Assembly: GCA_004794655.1 (NCBI GenBank) | Contig: SMMW01000585.1 | Coordinates: 10,756,001-10,820,000 of the forward strand | Source: Marisa cornuarietis | Taxonomy: Eukaryota > Mollusca > Gastropoda > Architaenioglossa > Ampullariidae | Reading direction: 5' to 3' | DNA: 64,000 nt | Shown: positions 1 through 11,752 of the stretch, piece by piece | How the letters are laid out: every line of letters begins with the position of its first letter | How positions within the stretch are numbered: position 1 is the stretch's first letter | Translations under genes and position numbers: made by a program | Notes under the pieces: generated by a model | What the model was told of the DNA's origin: nothing | The model's input: the letters and a program-made list of their open reading frames with translations, nothing else | The model's database searches: none

Positions 1-398
1 CTGAAACGTCATTTCAATGTGCCAATGGACCGGCAGAATTTAACCGGCTCGTTGAAAACTCTTCTCGGAAGCACCCTTAAAGGACATGGGTCGTGTTGTT
101 TAAATGGGAAATCGAAGTACCATTGAAGTAAGACTCCTTACATTTATTTAGTGTAATTATGCTCATCTGGTCCTTTCTGAAATCTTGAATGCCTTTTTCA
201 ATTTTTATTAAAATAAATGTTAAAATTGATGGCAAGCATTTGAGACCTCACAATGCTTCCGTAGTAATTCTTTTGAACAGAATGCAGCTAACAGTAAGAA
301 ATGGTCAGATATTAGTTGTCTCGATTTTCTAGAAGCTTATTACTGAGAAATGAGTGCCTGTGCGTATATTTATTTTGGTATTCGCGCGCATATATGAG

Positions 399-430
<32 letters not shown>

Positions 431-1473
431 TGTGTGTGTGTGTGTGTGTACGCGCGTGTATAGATGCGGAGGTTAGGAGGAGAGAAGAGAGAAGAGGGGT
501 TGTATTTGTGAGCATGATTGAGCGTACATCATCATAACCATCTCTCTTTTCATCTTGCTTTGCTACAGACCAGACAGGGTTCTTCTCGAATGTAAGTATA
601 AATGTTAATGTAAGAAGTTTTAAAAGTAATGTTCTGAAGACCAGCTCGATCCAAAATAAGTAACATGATGGCTCATATTTTTAGGCTGATCGTTGGAGAT
701 GGAAAGCCTGAGCTAAGTCAAACCTAACTCATCAGCTTGTAGCTTTGGTCGCAGCTACTATTAGGCTGAGGAAGGACATTCGATGCAGAGCCTCTTTCTC
801 ATGTCGCTTAACAGCTGACCTACAGCCAGTGACCTTTGAACTAGTGTTGGCTATAACAAACACACACGGTTGTACACGTCAGAAAGAAATACCGGCAAAA
901 AGACAAACATTCCGAACATTAAAACATGTTATATTTTTAAAATGCTTTACTTAACATCTACTGACGACGATAAATGCGGAATACCTCTCATCACCTTGGT
1001 TTAAAATAAGGAAAAAATCGTTATCGAAAGTGTTAATTTTAATTAACAATTTTTCCAGCAATCAGCATCAAACAGTTCCAGCATACTTTCCAGGCAGGAC
1101 ATATTGCAAATGATTTGTATGTAACACGTGACGGGGCCCCAGGGAGCGGCGTAGAGACTGCAACATGATTCTTATAGTATTGACCTTACTGAGATCATGT
1201 CAGGCAAACAGGTAAACAGAGATTTCAATATTATGCCCTCCATTAAAAAAATGCATCCAAACGTTTTCAATTGCGGTATGGACAAAGATAACGATTTGAG
1301 AACCTGTAGAAGTACAAGATTTTCAGAACTGCTAGTTTTCAGGTTCAAAGACTCACTCTTTCAAGTTCTTAAGAAGAAAAAAGGATAGAGAGAAGAACAA
1401 GAAATGGAGACAGAGAGAGTGGAGAGGTTGAAAAGAGATGATGAGATTGACAGGGAAACATAAACATTCAAAC
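1..1473. other. Downstream intergenic DNA, no gene recognised
   Basis: The stretch holds a (TG)n/(TGCG)n tract at 399-449 and otherwise unique, mostly AT-rich DNA. The first 126 bases are open in frame 1 on the plus strand for about 41 codons, but match nothing I recognise. Confidence 0.6.
399..449. repeat. (TG)n / (TGCG)n microsatellite
   Basis: A compound alternating purine-pyrimidine repeat of about 50 bases. Its alternating pattern could form Z-DNA. Confidence 0.9.
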
Positions 1474-1479
1474 TTTATT
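1474..1479 (-). terminator. Polyadenylation signal AATAAA
   Basis: Plus-strand TTTATT at 1474-1479 reads AATAAA on the minus strand and is the nearest canonical signal after the myomodulin stop codon. The cleavage site would lie 10-30 bases further on, around 1445-1465. Confidence 0.5.
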
Positions 1480-1897
1480 TCCATGGCATCGGCTATTTCT
1501 GTTTGCAGTCTGCTAGTACGATCCTTGTCATATGAATTAGCATACGTATCGGCAACGAGAATTAAACTGTGTGCTATATAAGGGACACAATTGCATGACT
1601 TTGGATGCTGGTGCTTGCGCGAGACAGTGAGACAGAGATAAAGAGAGACAGAGAAAAAGAGAGGTAACAAGAGTATTGCTTTGACATTTGATACAAATCG
1701 AAGCAGATGCATTTGTTTTTGTCGCCTGCCTGTGCATGTGGGTTATGCCCCCTGCCATCAGGAAAGACTCGGATAAAGAACATGGTACAGTCCAGGTGGC
1801 ATTATCTTCGCTCTCTCACTATAGGGGATTGCCAGTAGTGATCAGTCGAATACCTCTCTGGCTGAGAATACAGATGTATTCTGGATCACTACTCCGT
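1480..1897 (-). other. Probable 3' UTR of the myomodulin transcript
   Basis: About 420 bases separate the TAA stop at 1898-1900 from the first clear AATAAA on the minus strand. The stretch includes a CT-rich (GA-rich on plus) tract near 1625-1670. No coding signal continues through it. Confidence 0.55.
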
Positions 1898-2844
1898 TTA
1901 TGCTGAGTCTCTCTTTCCTAACCTCAGCATGTTCATTGGACGTTTTCCAAGCCGCAGCATGTTCATAGGTCGTTTTCCCAATCTGAGCATATTCATTGGT
2001 CGCTTGCCCAGGCGAAGCATGTTCATTGGTCGTTTCCCAAGTCTGAGCATGTTCATTGGCCTCTTGCCTAGACGCAGCATGTTCATCGGGCGCTTTCCAA
2101 GACGGAGCATGTTCATTGGACGTTTTCCGAGGCGAAGCATATTCATTGGTCGCTTTTCAGCATCGAGCTCATCGTCTTCGTCGGGTATCAGATCCTCTTC
2201 TTCATCTCCTGTTACGTCGCCATTGTCTCGCTTGCCAAGTCTGAGCATGTTCATTGGTCTCTTGCCAAGCCTGAGCATGTTCATTGGTCGCTTTCCCAGC
2301 CTGAGCATGTTCATTGGTCGTTTACCGAGTCGCAGCATCCTAATCTGCCTCTTGTTAACCGACAGGTCGTCGTCACCTTGATCTTCACCCTCGGCAGCTC
2401 CTGTGAAATCCTCGTCGCCGTTCCAGTCCAAGCCGTCAGGATACAGAAGATCATCGGTGTAGGAAGGTTCCTCCAAGTAGGACAATGACCCTTCTTCTGC
2501 TTGGGGCTTGATGTCACTGTCGGGGACGGGTGGGGCGTCAGGAACCGCTTCCTTACTGGGGGGCTCGGAGTCAGCAGACCTCCGGTACCGGAAGTGTGAC
2601 TCCTCCTCTGCCACGTCGTCAGCTGCGAGGTCGCTGCGCTCCTCGTTCTGGAGGGCGAGCAGCAGCTCTTCGAGGGCATACTGCTCTTCCGGCGCAAGGT
2701 CGTCGGCTCGCTTGCCCAGTCGTAGCATCTGCAACCCGCGGCCCAGTCGCAACATGTTGATGCCACTTCGCTTTACCCTCGAGATCTCGGCCGCAGGTGA
2801 TGGACTGTCCGAGTTTGCGCCATTGACGGCTTTTTCAGCTATCG
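1898..2844 (-). CDS. Myomodulin neuropeptide precursor, main peptide-coding exon (terminal coding exon)
   Basis: This exon encodes a prohormone that is cut in the secretory pathway into small C-terminally amidated neuropeptides. In gastropods, myomodulins are released from neurons and modulate muscle contraction and neuronal activity through G-protein-coupled receptors. Read from the acceptor, it gives residues 21-335 of the inferred precursor. In order they are: an N-terminal propeptide ending in KR (about 24-46); SGINMLRL-Gly-Arg; GLQMLRL-Gly-Lys-Arg; an acidic linker with a furin-like RYRR (106-109); QIRMLRL (187-193); three PMNMLRLGKR units (197-226); an acidic spacer (227-252); eight more PMNMLRLGKR units (253-332); and a DSA tail before TAA. 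Each Gly before the basic residues is the amide donor. That makes 14 predicted MLRLamides, 11 of them identical. GLQMLRLamide matches a known Aplysia myomodulin. The frame stays open up to a polypyrimidine-CAG acceptor at 2845, so the first ATG inside the exon (2755) is not the true start. Family assignment is very secure; exact peptide ends are predicted. Confidence 0.93.
1910..2149 (-). repeat. Coding array of eight 30-bp units (PMNMLRLGKR)
   Basis: Eight in-frame 30-base units lie in tandem. All encode the same decapeptide, but the DNA differs at many third positions and at Leu and Arg codons (for example CTT CGC CTG against CTC AGA CTT). The array is therefore old rather than newly expanded, and the protein sequence has been held constant. 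Confidence 0.92.
2228..2317 (-). repeat. Coding array of three 30-bp units (PMNMLRLGKR)
   Basis: Three more copies of the same unit directly follow the single QIRMLRLGKR unit at 2318-2347. A 78-base segment (2150-2227) encoding a Glu/Asp-rich spacer separates this block from the eight-unit array. Confidence 0.9.
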
Positions 2845-2846
2845 CT
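2845..2846 (-). other. Splice acceptor (AG) of the peptide exon
   Basis: On the minus strand a pyrimidine-rich run of about 20 bases leads into TTTTGCAG, and the coding frame begins directly after it. The frame upstream contains no ATG and no signal peptide, so an upstream exon is required. Confidence 0.85.
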
Positions 2847-3349
2847 GCAAAATAGGAAGAAGAAAAAAATTCATATAAGCTACGTATTAAGCTCTGAGTT
2901 ATAAACGTTTAAATCTCAAGCTAAGTTATAAACATTTCATAATTTACATACCAAACAATGAGAATTTACACATAAAAATGCATGTTCGTGCCTGTGCACA
3001 ACACACACATGCATTTCTGTCTGTCTGTCTGTGTCTCTCTCTGTCTCTCTCACACACTCTTACTCTTCTGTAAGAGCTGTAAGAAGTATGATTGTCAATA
3101 AATAGTGATGTCTACATAACAGCTTACAGCGACAGACAAGCCTACAGTACCACATGACCAAGAATAAAATCTCACGTCTTCCGTAAAAAAAATATAAACA
3201 GTTGCATTCAGAGTAACGCATAATTTCGTAAGAACGGAAGTGCCATTACATCTTCCGGCAATCAAGAGCATTGGCTGAGAGGCGTTAGATCCAATCCTTA
3301 CATCCCACAAACACCGTGGTTTTTGTTATCTTCAGTTTGAATACAGTGC

Positions 3350-3545
3350 ATCACCCTCAGGCTGTCAGCATTACATAATAAATCCAAATTTGTCTGTAAC
3401 GGTCACTGTTAGCCTGTGGCATAGTGCTTACTGCGTACATGGTTGTCTTTAAGCGTGTACCCCACGTTTGTCTTTAATTGCCAGCGTTAGCCTGATGCAC
3501 TTAAGTTTGTCTTTATTTTCAGTCTTAGCTTCGATCACAGGCCTC
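3350..3545. repeat. Degenerate tandem repeat, unit about 40 bp
   Basis: Recurring but imperfect blocks of TTGTCTTTAA followed by CAGCGTTAGCCTG recur about every 40 bases, with substitutions and indels between units. It looks like an old, decayed minisatellite in the intron. Confidence 0.5.
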
Positions 3546-3889
3546 TGCCCTTTTCTTGTTGTCTTAATAACCAGCCTACACAGGACGAAATTACCCCTCA
3601 GCAAGAATGCATCAGTCGCGAAAACAAATAGAAGAGTCGGATTCAGAGGGACGCCTGTTGTCTGGGGGCCTACTGACAATGCGTGTGATATATTTGTCTT
3701 ACATTGGAGAGAGCTCTCCATTTCGGCTGCTGACCCCACAAACTATTCTTGTACTCGCGCTAACATATAATTTTTCAGTGAAAATTTGTTACGCGTCTCA
3801 AAAATGTTCTTTGTAGCTAAAAAAAATGTCAAGATTTAATAACAGCTTGCATTCTTTCAGCATTCGTTTACACACAGGACACATTTGTT

Positions 3890-4170
3890 CTTTTATTTGG
3901 TTATTCATTTTTTTTTCGTTTTGTTTGTTTGTTTGTATTTTTTGGCGTTGTCTGTACTGTTTTTGGTTTTTTTCATCCTTCGTTTCTTTTTTTGTTTGTT
4001 TGCTGTCTTTATACAAAAATTTTCGTGTTTTTTTCTTTCTTTTGTTTCACTGTTTCTTTCTTTTCTTTTGTTATCTTATTTTATTTAATTCTTTCCGTTT
4101 TTAATAATTCTTCCTTCCTTTCTTTTCTACGTCTAGCTTCCTTTCATATATTTTTTAAATTTTAACCGCT
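3890..4170. repeat. T-rich low-complexity tract
   Basis: The tract is dominated by TTTG, TTTC and T runs, complementary to A-rich sequence in the gene's transcript sense. Reading frames here are Phe-rich artefacts. Confidence 0.7.
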
Positions 4171-4539
4171 TTTACTGAATCAACGTTAGTGTTATTCCTT
4201 GTTTCGTCTCTGTCTCGTGGGCCATTGCGTGCGCCTGTCACTAGTTATAGGTCTAGGAACAAGTCTTTAGTCTCCTACCAAAGCTAGCCTGGTCTTCACC
4301 GGTCACCGACCTGCCCGAACGTTTGATACAAACGGCGATGAAAGGTGGATGGTGACGCTTTACGTACTCGCAAAATACCGCGTCCGTAAAACGTCACCAC
4401 GCATGTGATTACGTCAATATTGTTGACTAATGACGTCTGGCCTCCTCGTGCACGAGACTAGAATCGTCTGGAGCAGTGTGTGACCTCACTGGAGCCCCAG
4501 CATTACTGAAGAAATCGGGGATATTTTGGATTATTCGCT

Positions 4540-4745
4540 TTCCACGCGAAAGAGAGAAGCAGAGAGAATGAGGGAGTAAGAGAAAGTTTTAAGAGAGAAA
4601 GAATCGGAAGAAAGAGAGAATAAAACAGAAAAAGCGTCTGAGAAAAGAAGACAAATTTGGAAGCAAACTGAGAAAAGCGAAGGTAAGGGGAACAGAGAGA
4701 CGGAAAAAAAGGAGCGAGAGAGAAAAAGAGAAAGAGAGACAGAGA
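4540..4745. repeat. GA-rich purine tract
   Basis: About 200 bases of nearly pure purine on the plus strand (AGAGAGA, AAAGAG units). It is a polypyrimidine tract in transcript sense. Confidence 0.75.
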
Positions 4746-4779
4746 TATCCTGTTGTTTTCCTCCGCCATTTACGACCAT

Positions 4780-5330
4780 TTTTCTTTGGTAATTAGGACA
4801 CGGCGGGCTTTTTTCCCTCCCCCGTTCCTTAGAAGCGTGACAGATTTGTTATGATTAGCGTAATTTTCGCGCGAAGGAAACAGCGGCGGCCATGTTTTGA
4901 CAATGTCTTAACGTCTAAATACTCTCGTCTCCGCCGCGGCGTCGTGAACGCCGCTCACTTTGTGTGGTCACACTGGGACCACTCCCTACCCCTACCCCGA
5001 CCCCAACCCGTCCCCCTCTCCTCCATTGTCCTGCAGCACGCGCGCGCGGGTAGGGGGGTCTGGCAGCTCTCACGCTATGGAATCGAATGTCCAAATACAG
5101 ACCTGTCGGACGCTCGCGTCTGTAGCCGCGTGCAGATGAGAGCATTAATCAGCAGCCCACCCCTCCCCCCTTCCCTTTTATGTGCGCTTGCTCCCACTCC
5201 GGCTTTCCCTAGCCGTCTGTCAAATATTGGCTCTTGTAGGGTTCATTCTCTTCCCCCCCTTACCCATCAACTCGCCCCCAACCTCCACAACACCACACTC
5301 TCCCGCGCACTCTTCTGCCTTTGTCCATGT
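4780..5330. other. GC-richer intronic stretch, no gene recognised
   Basis: The stretch contains CpG-bearing segments (4865-4960, 5030-5130) followed by C-rich pyrimidine sequence. The reading frame 4851-5336 on plus has low-complexity Pro/Leu/Ser composition and no recognisable domain, so I do not call a gene. Confidence 0.5.
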
Positions 5331-5624
5331 CAGTGAAAATTCATGCAGTGTCACAGATTCATTTGCTTTTTTTTAAATTATAGTTTCCTGACTGAACTAG
5401 TTCTTAAGTTCATTCCTTCTTTGAGAGTTTCGGCAGATACTCAGCTGTAAGAAAATGCTTGCTGTCATGATGTAGGAATGTGGGATGTTATTATAGTGCT
5501 TTGTTGGCGCCCGCAGATCTTGGTCTCACCTCTCTAGACTTTGTTGCGCCATCTTGTAACGTGAATACTTACAGTTAAGCTCGCAATGTTGCTCTGTGTT
5601 GGAGTCACCAAAGCAAGACACTAA

Positions 5625-5745
5625 CCAACGAACAAATGAACAAACAAACAAATCAACAAACAAACAAATGAATGAACAAATAGACGAACAAACCAACAGA
5701 CAAACAAAAGAACAAACCTTAATTGAACAAACTAACAAATAAATC
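5625..5745. repeat. (CAAA)n-type degenerate microsatellite
   Basis: Interrupted AACAAAC/AACAAAT repeats run over about 120 bases. Confidence 0.8.
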
Positions 5746-6589
5746 GCAGCCAGCCTCCCCCAAGATAGCAAAAAAGCGAAAAAAAAACCAAACAAACATA
5801 CAACAACAAAAAAAGCCTGTGTATCGCTTCACACTGAGAATTGAACGTCCATGGGGGTCAACTCTGCAGCCCTGTCTGCCATGTATGTGGATAAAGCAGA
5901 TTGCCCAACCTTTGGCTGATAGCTGACGCCGCCAAGCTCCTGTCAAGCGGAGTAATGCACGATTAATGTTTAGACTTTCAGATTGGAATATGTCGAGCCG
6001 CTTCTCATCTTGGAATCGCAGCCATATCTGTAAGATTTTCTAGAAGGTTCGGGCCACCCAGCTCTTACTAAATGCTGAAGTACTGATATCGTAATGAAAT
6101 CGACTTCTTAGGAGGTATCACAGACTGGACTGGAGTGTTGAGATTTCATCGATACATGTCCTTGGGTTTTTTTTCGCCTTCCTCTTGAATTTCTAGTTTT
6201 CGTTTTTTTTTTAAAGTCACTTTTGACTCCCCTTTTCTCTACCATTAACCCGCCCCTTTAAAGTTTTCTCCTTTTTTTCGTCTTTTCTCTGTATCTCCCC
6301 TGGTCTGTCTTCAAACTCCCCACGAATATTTTACACAAACTCTACTTCACACAAACTGTAGGTCAGACACAAACTTGTGCGCCATGTAGAGGCAGGCATG
6401 GTTCAGTCTCTCTGTGGGTTCGCAAATGAATGATTGGATGTGATGGTACTTTGATAGCGGGTGCGTGTGGGCCCACGTGTATACAGGTTTGAGATCATAT
6501 TCCTCTACGTTGATGTCTGTATATTTACTGTTATCTTGTTGCTTCTGTATGTATGCTATTTTTATTTAGAACTTACTTTTTGTATGTTT

Positions 6590-6652
6590 TGCTTTTGAAA
6601 GCGCATCGAGCCAACTTCAATGAGCTATAAAACTCTATTATTATTATTAGTT
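6590..6652. repeat. Fragment of a dispersed AGCGC...TATAAA-(ATT)n repeat
   Basis: AGCGCATCGAGC followed by CTATAAAACTCTATTATTATT resembles the end of a repeat family widespread in marine invertebrates (AGCGC...CTATATAAAT-(ATT)n). Related forms in the other orientation occur at about 9001 and 58705. Confidence 0.45.
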
Positions 6653-6972
6653 AAAACACAAGACTTAAATAAAAGCATTAAAAAGAGTCATTTTAATCAG
6701 TGAATTAGGGGTTCACAACGGGAGGGGCGTGTTTACGATAACTAAATAAAAAAGGAAAGCTGAAAGAATGAAAGAAATATATAACAAGTAAGAAAACAGA
6801 AGGGCGGAAGAATTAGAAAGGCACAAGAGTCAGAAAATGAAACTAAAACTAATTTGAACTTCGAAACCAGTCGCTTTATGAGGCTTTAAACCCATACTAT
6901 AGAAACTGAGCAGCATTTATATCCCTCCAACATTCTTTTGATTACCGCTGAATTTGATTAGGATAATTTGAG

Positions 6973-6973
6973 A

Positions 6974-7007
<34 letters not shown>

Positions 7008-7014
7008 GGTGGTG
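6973..7014. repeat. (GAT)n(GGT)n microsatellite
   Basis: Six to seven GAT units are followed by GGT units. Related trinucleotide sequence continues loosely to about 7110. Confidence 0.85.
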
Positions 7015-7299
7015 GCAACGACTGTGATGATTATGAAGATGATGACTGTGGTAATGAACCAACACAAAGATGACTTTAGCAATGACAACGTTGATGAAGA
7101 TGAAGTAGATGAGGATGACATCGATAAAACACTGTAATAGGGAAGTTCGATTCTCAGGTAGGTGCCTTAAGCCGCCCACCCTATCTCAACAGATCCACGG
7201 AAGGTGGACAAGCGTCATCGCCACTGAGGTCGCCGGTCCAGTCACCAAATGTCTAATCACATCGCCTAGCGCCGTGTTCCAGTCCCGCTAATCTTTTGT

Positions 7300-9000
7300 G
7301 TGCCTCTCCGTCTGTACGAGGCGCCGCCAGCAAGGGGGACAAACACGTCTTTCGGGTTGATTCAAGTCAGAGCGAGGAGAGAGCACGTGTTTGGTCTTTG
7401 CGCCGGCAGGAAAGAGTCCAGCTTCAATAAAAACGCCTTTTACAGTTTATCCAACTGCCAAACACCCAAATGCTGAGACTCGCTTTGCAAAATCCATTGG
7501 AAGCCCTATCAATCAGTTGCATATTGATTTGTTTAACTCTCCCATTCTCCCCCCGCCTCCTCTCCCTCCCTCTCTGTGCTATGCGTTGTAGAGCTGAATG
7601 TCATTTTTGCACAGTATTAAATTTACAATGTGACCTCTACCCTCTACAGGGTAAGAATTAAAACCTAAAGTTGCAATGTCACATTTATCATGTATTCTTT
7701 CTTCCTTCCTCCCGCACTCCCTCCATCACTCGTTCACTCCCTCGACTAAACGCTGTATCACAGGAACAGAACCCCTGCACATATTACTCCATAATCATGC
7801 CTGCTTTGTCTTTCTGCTTATAGCGTGATACTCGGGGAGCTGACATTCTACATGGGATAATTGGTCGAAAAGAAAGAGCAATGGCAAGATTTACTAATCT
7901 GATCGCATTTTGGGACGTTCTTATAGATTTTATAATTTTCTTCTTTTGTTTTTCCGTTTTAAGGAACACTGATGTTGTCATGAAATGGCAGGCAGGGGAG
8001 AGCAAATATTCGCCATTATTCTTCAAAACTCAGATGGTTTATCAGGAATTAGAGGGGCTTTTTCTGTTAAGTGACAGACTACTTTTAAAATCCGGGTGCG
8101 CGAACGAATTACAGAGCGACGTTTGAGCTTTATTTATTTGAACTTTGAACTGAAAACTTTGACGCATGCGAGGTAATGGGTCTGTGTCCTGATTTCATGA
8201 AATGCTTTCACCTACAGCGAATCAAGCAAAAGCATGAACGTCAGAAATAGTATTTAAAATTGTGTCAGTTTAACCGATAAGAAAGAGAGGAAAGGGAGAG
8301 GGAGAGAAGGAAATATGCGTGTGTTGATTCCCCCTCCATCCTCCCAGAGTCTCCAGGTCTCTTTTTGCGTCTGTTTCTTTTTGTCTCATTCTTTTGTGCC
8401 TCTTTCTCAGCAATTTTCTTTCCAAGTCTGTAAATGTGTGTTCAAGCGCGTGCAATTTTGTCCAGCTTCGCCCTAGTATATTTTTCTTTCCTTTCTGCCA
8501 TGCAGAACATCTTTATTTTCCAGCGTCTGTTCCTCGTCATACATCACGTGACCGCGGTGCCACCACATCGCAAAGCACCCTCCAGTGTAAGAGTCATCAG
8601 ATCGATTCGCGCAGGTCACATAAAGCCTCACAGAGGACTTCATCTGCACTTTTTCCCCCCTCTGGAATTGTCTTTCTTGCCTACCGTTAAAAGAGGGATC
8701 AAAAGCTATGCGTAAGCAGCTTACACAAGGTAATCACTGTTGCTCAGCGATTGGCTAGAAGAAATCACGTGACCTCACAACAGGACGTTGGACCTATCGC
8801 TAATCGCGATTTGGCCGTTTTGGGAGGAGATATGGCGCGGTTCTGTCGCTGGTTGAGTTTTACGGAGATGAATTATACATTCATTTCGTAAGATTGAACC
8901 CTGTGCGGGATAATATTCATTGGAGGATTCGTGAATATCTAAATGTTCCCACAGAGTTAAGATGGAGGTAGTTGCAGAGCAAACGATAGGGATAGATTGC
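7300..9000. other. Intronic stretch, nothing recognised
   Basis: Unique-looking DNA with short pyrimidine-rich stretches (7540-7580, 7690-7740). No coding, RNA or repeat signature that I can support. Confidence 0.5.
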
Positions 9001-9105
9001 ATAGAGATGATGATGATGATAAATTAATTTATATAGCGTTTTGGCACACTATCAAAGGCAGGATCAAAGCGCTTTGCAAAAATATAAGCATACGGAGACA
9101 ATAAT
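9001..9105. repeat. Dispersed TATATAGCG...CAAAGCGCTTTGC repeat copy
   Basis: (GAT)n is followed by TTTATATAGCG, a short spacer and CAAAGCGCTTTGCA. This resembles a repeat end common across aquatic animal genomes. A diverged copy is at 58705-58780. Confidence 0.5.
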
Positions 9106-11570
9106 TATAATAGAATATGGTCTTAAGGCAAACCGTTGATTATAATCTAATATATCTGAAAGTTATTATGACGTTTGTAGGGAAGCTCAACTCACAACTT
9201 TTTATGCAGAGAACAATTCAGATTATTGGACTTTGTAAAGTATTAAAAGTGATTAGAAAGTCGTACGTGTTAGAACTTACCTTTGTAAGTATGTACGTAC
9301 TTTATTCTTTAAAATATCTTCTTGGCTTAAATTACATATCAATCGTTTTTCTTTTGCTCCGAAATTTTTCTCGCATTTTAAAAGTCAACGTTGAAAATGC
9401 TTAGCTTTTTAGTAAATAAGTAACTAAATAAGTAAACAGTAACGAATAAAAAAAATTCTCTTCACACTTTTGCGCGGTAATTAAAACGTACCTAACCCTG
9501 TTGTTAAGCTTCAATAAAACTTTTAGACGAGAAGGAGCAAGAGATTTTCCAATCGTCATAAAAATATAAGCGTGTTTAGAAATCAAGGAATTGGTTGTTT
9601 TTAACTTTTGCAACTACTTCAGCAACATTGCACAATGTCGAAAGTCGTCGTTGAGCTACCTTTGAACTCTCAGCCAGGTAGGAAACAAACCGGTCACTTA
9701 AAACGGTTGTAACCTTATTCAAGGCTGTCTAGGAAAGGCACTCCTTGATTGCTGAATGTATGGGGAGATCACAAAAGCTTACCAAATTCATCAAGTTGTT
9801 AAATGAGCAAGGCTTTTAAGCCGTCCTTGGGCAGCAAATTGCATTACCACTGGATTGTCATGGGATGTCTAAGTATTGCCTATACTGCCTCCACTGTTAA
9901 AACTATCGCACAACAGCCGGTTTGTCACCGACGACAGCCATATGCACTTCCAGCCAACTATTAAGAACTATATTAAAAATTATTGTTTGGGGGGCGGGGA
10001 AAGACAGGCAATATTTATATCAGCTTTTTAAATGTGCAAAGTCTTGACATTTAAAAACATCTCTCTGATCCACGCAGACCAGGAATGCGTCGGAGATGGT
10101 GTTGATAGTATACTCCAAGGACGCTTAAATTCCAGAAGAGTTTCGTGTAATCTGCACTGTTTATCTTGAGGAGAGGCAATGATTTCTGACTTGTAATGCT
10201 TTTTACACTGTGTCGCCTGTCACCATCAACATCGACACATTTATTAAGAATCTCTCAAAATTGCCATGCCACAAGATTTTATGTGAAAACTCTCCCGGTC
10301 ACTAGACATGAGTCACTCTTAATGCTGTAAGAACTTTCTTAACTCATGTGGATTGAAAGCATATAACACTAAAGACATGCTACAACTATTGTCACGCTGT
10401 AGTAAAAGCAGATTTACAGACTTTGAACAAGGTTCTTTACAATTTTCTGTATTTTTAACACATTTCTCATAAAATTGCATTAAAGTATTCACAGCCATAG
10501 TTATGATTTTTTTCAAAGGGTCTATTTTCTTTTTAAAAAGTTATATAATAACATTTTTGTAACAGCTGCCTGCTTTTTAAAATGGAAGCAATGTACACTG
10601 GGAAGGGCCAGTGAGGATTATAACAACCAACACAAACACCAGTAGAAAATTTTAACGAATACGTGAATACAAAACCCACAAGAGAGACAAGAAAGGTGGG
10701 TGGTAAGATCTGTTATTAGACGGTTTGTCGTAAGAAATATGAACACTGCGACCGAAACATGAAAACAAAATACTCCTATATGTTTAAACCATTTTTTCAC
10801 TATTTTTCTTTTCTGCTTTTCTCGAATACTTTCCCTGTTTATCTTTTCCTAGTGAAAAACTTCAGGAGGGCTGCAAGATGTTAACTGCTAAGAGAAACAC
10901 GACTTAGAGAAGAAAGTTGTTTCGATCAATATCTGTCACTTATACTGTCAGAACTAAATCAAGTGTCATCTTGTGATCAATTTTATTACGAAACGCCAAG
11001 ATGTATCTGGACATGCACTGCATACAACGTGAGCGCCGTCATTTCGCTCCGGTTCATTCCTGTCCAAATTTCATTTCCCTGCCTGCTGCACATCGTGTAT
11101 AATATCACTCTAGTGAAGTGGAAGCATTTTGTTTTTCACTTAAAAAAGGAAAATAAGAAGAAAAAAAAAGGAAAGAAAAAATTGAACACGTAGATTCAAC
11201 AGCGTGCTAGACAATAATGAGACGAAAAGTTGAGAGCATTGATGGTAAAGGAGTGTATGCACGTGTTTCCGTCCAATAACCTGCTTTCCCTGCTAGTCTT
11301 GGTTGGTGTGTCTGTCGGTCGGTCTGCGTGTCCGTTGTTTGTCTCTGTGTGTCTGCCTGTTTTACATGTCTATATAATAACGTACTTTGTAATGTGGTTT
11401 GGCGTGTGCTTATAAGGCTAGGTGTGTTTACGTCTGTTCTTCCGCGTGCGTGCCTGCTCGTGCGTAGGGATATACACGCACCCCGGCTTGCATGCATTTT
11501 TGCTCGTTTGTGCGTGCTATCCCTTCCTCTTCCCTTTGGGTAGAGCATTCACCTCGATGTGCACACTTCA
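9106..11570. other. AT-rich intronic stretch, nothing recognised
   Basis: No gene, RNA or mobile element signature seen. The 95-codon plus-strand frame at 9117-9404 is AT-driven (Ile/Leu/Val/Lys-rich) and has no domain I recognise. Confidence 0.5.
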
Positions 11571-11574
11571 ACCC

Positions 11575-11632
11575 CACACATCATGTCCAACATCATGTCC
11601 CACATCATGTCCCACATCAAGTCTCAAGTCCC
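11575..11632. repeat. Short minisatellite, 12-bp unit CATCATGTCCCA
   Basis: Four to five tandem, slightly diverged copies of CATCATGTCCCA, ending in diverged CATCAAGTCTCA units. Confidence 0.75.
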
Positions 11633-11724
11633 AAACCAGTTTAAGAACCTTGTATCTTCGTATATACAGCTTCTACATTTGTTCGTATAATGCAACGTTT
11701 TCTCGAAATAAGCCACAAAATATA

Positions 11725-11752
11725 AATAAGGTAAAATAAATAAATAAATAAA
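11725..11752. repeat. (AAAT)n microsatellite
   Basis: About six AAAT units in an A-rich setting. Confidence 0.8.

Noticed and set aside
1..126. Open frame at the left edge (about 41 codons)
   Set aside because: No recognisable protein, no clear acceptor in the window, and length is within chance expectation.
1929..2381. 150-codon plus-strand frame with repeated MFIGRFP units
   Set aside because: It is the exact antisense shadow of the PMNMLRLGKR array. Its repeats follow from the myomodulin units.
2311..2766. 151-codon minus-strand frame overlapping the peptide exon
   Set aside because: It is in another frame of the same exon and has no peptide, leader or domain logic.
4851..5336. 161-codon plus-strand frame in GC-rich intron DNA
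   Set aside because: Pro/Leu/Ser-rich from pyrimidine tracts; no domain or splice logic.
10618..10800. Hydrophobic minus-strand frame considered as an alternative leader exon
   Set aside because: The hydrophobic stretch is not followed by a good phase-1 donor, and it does not create a signal-peptidase site when joined.
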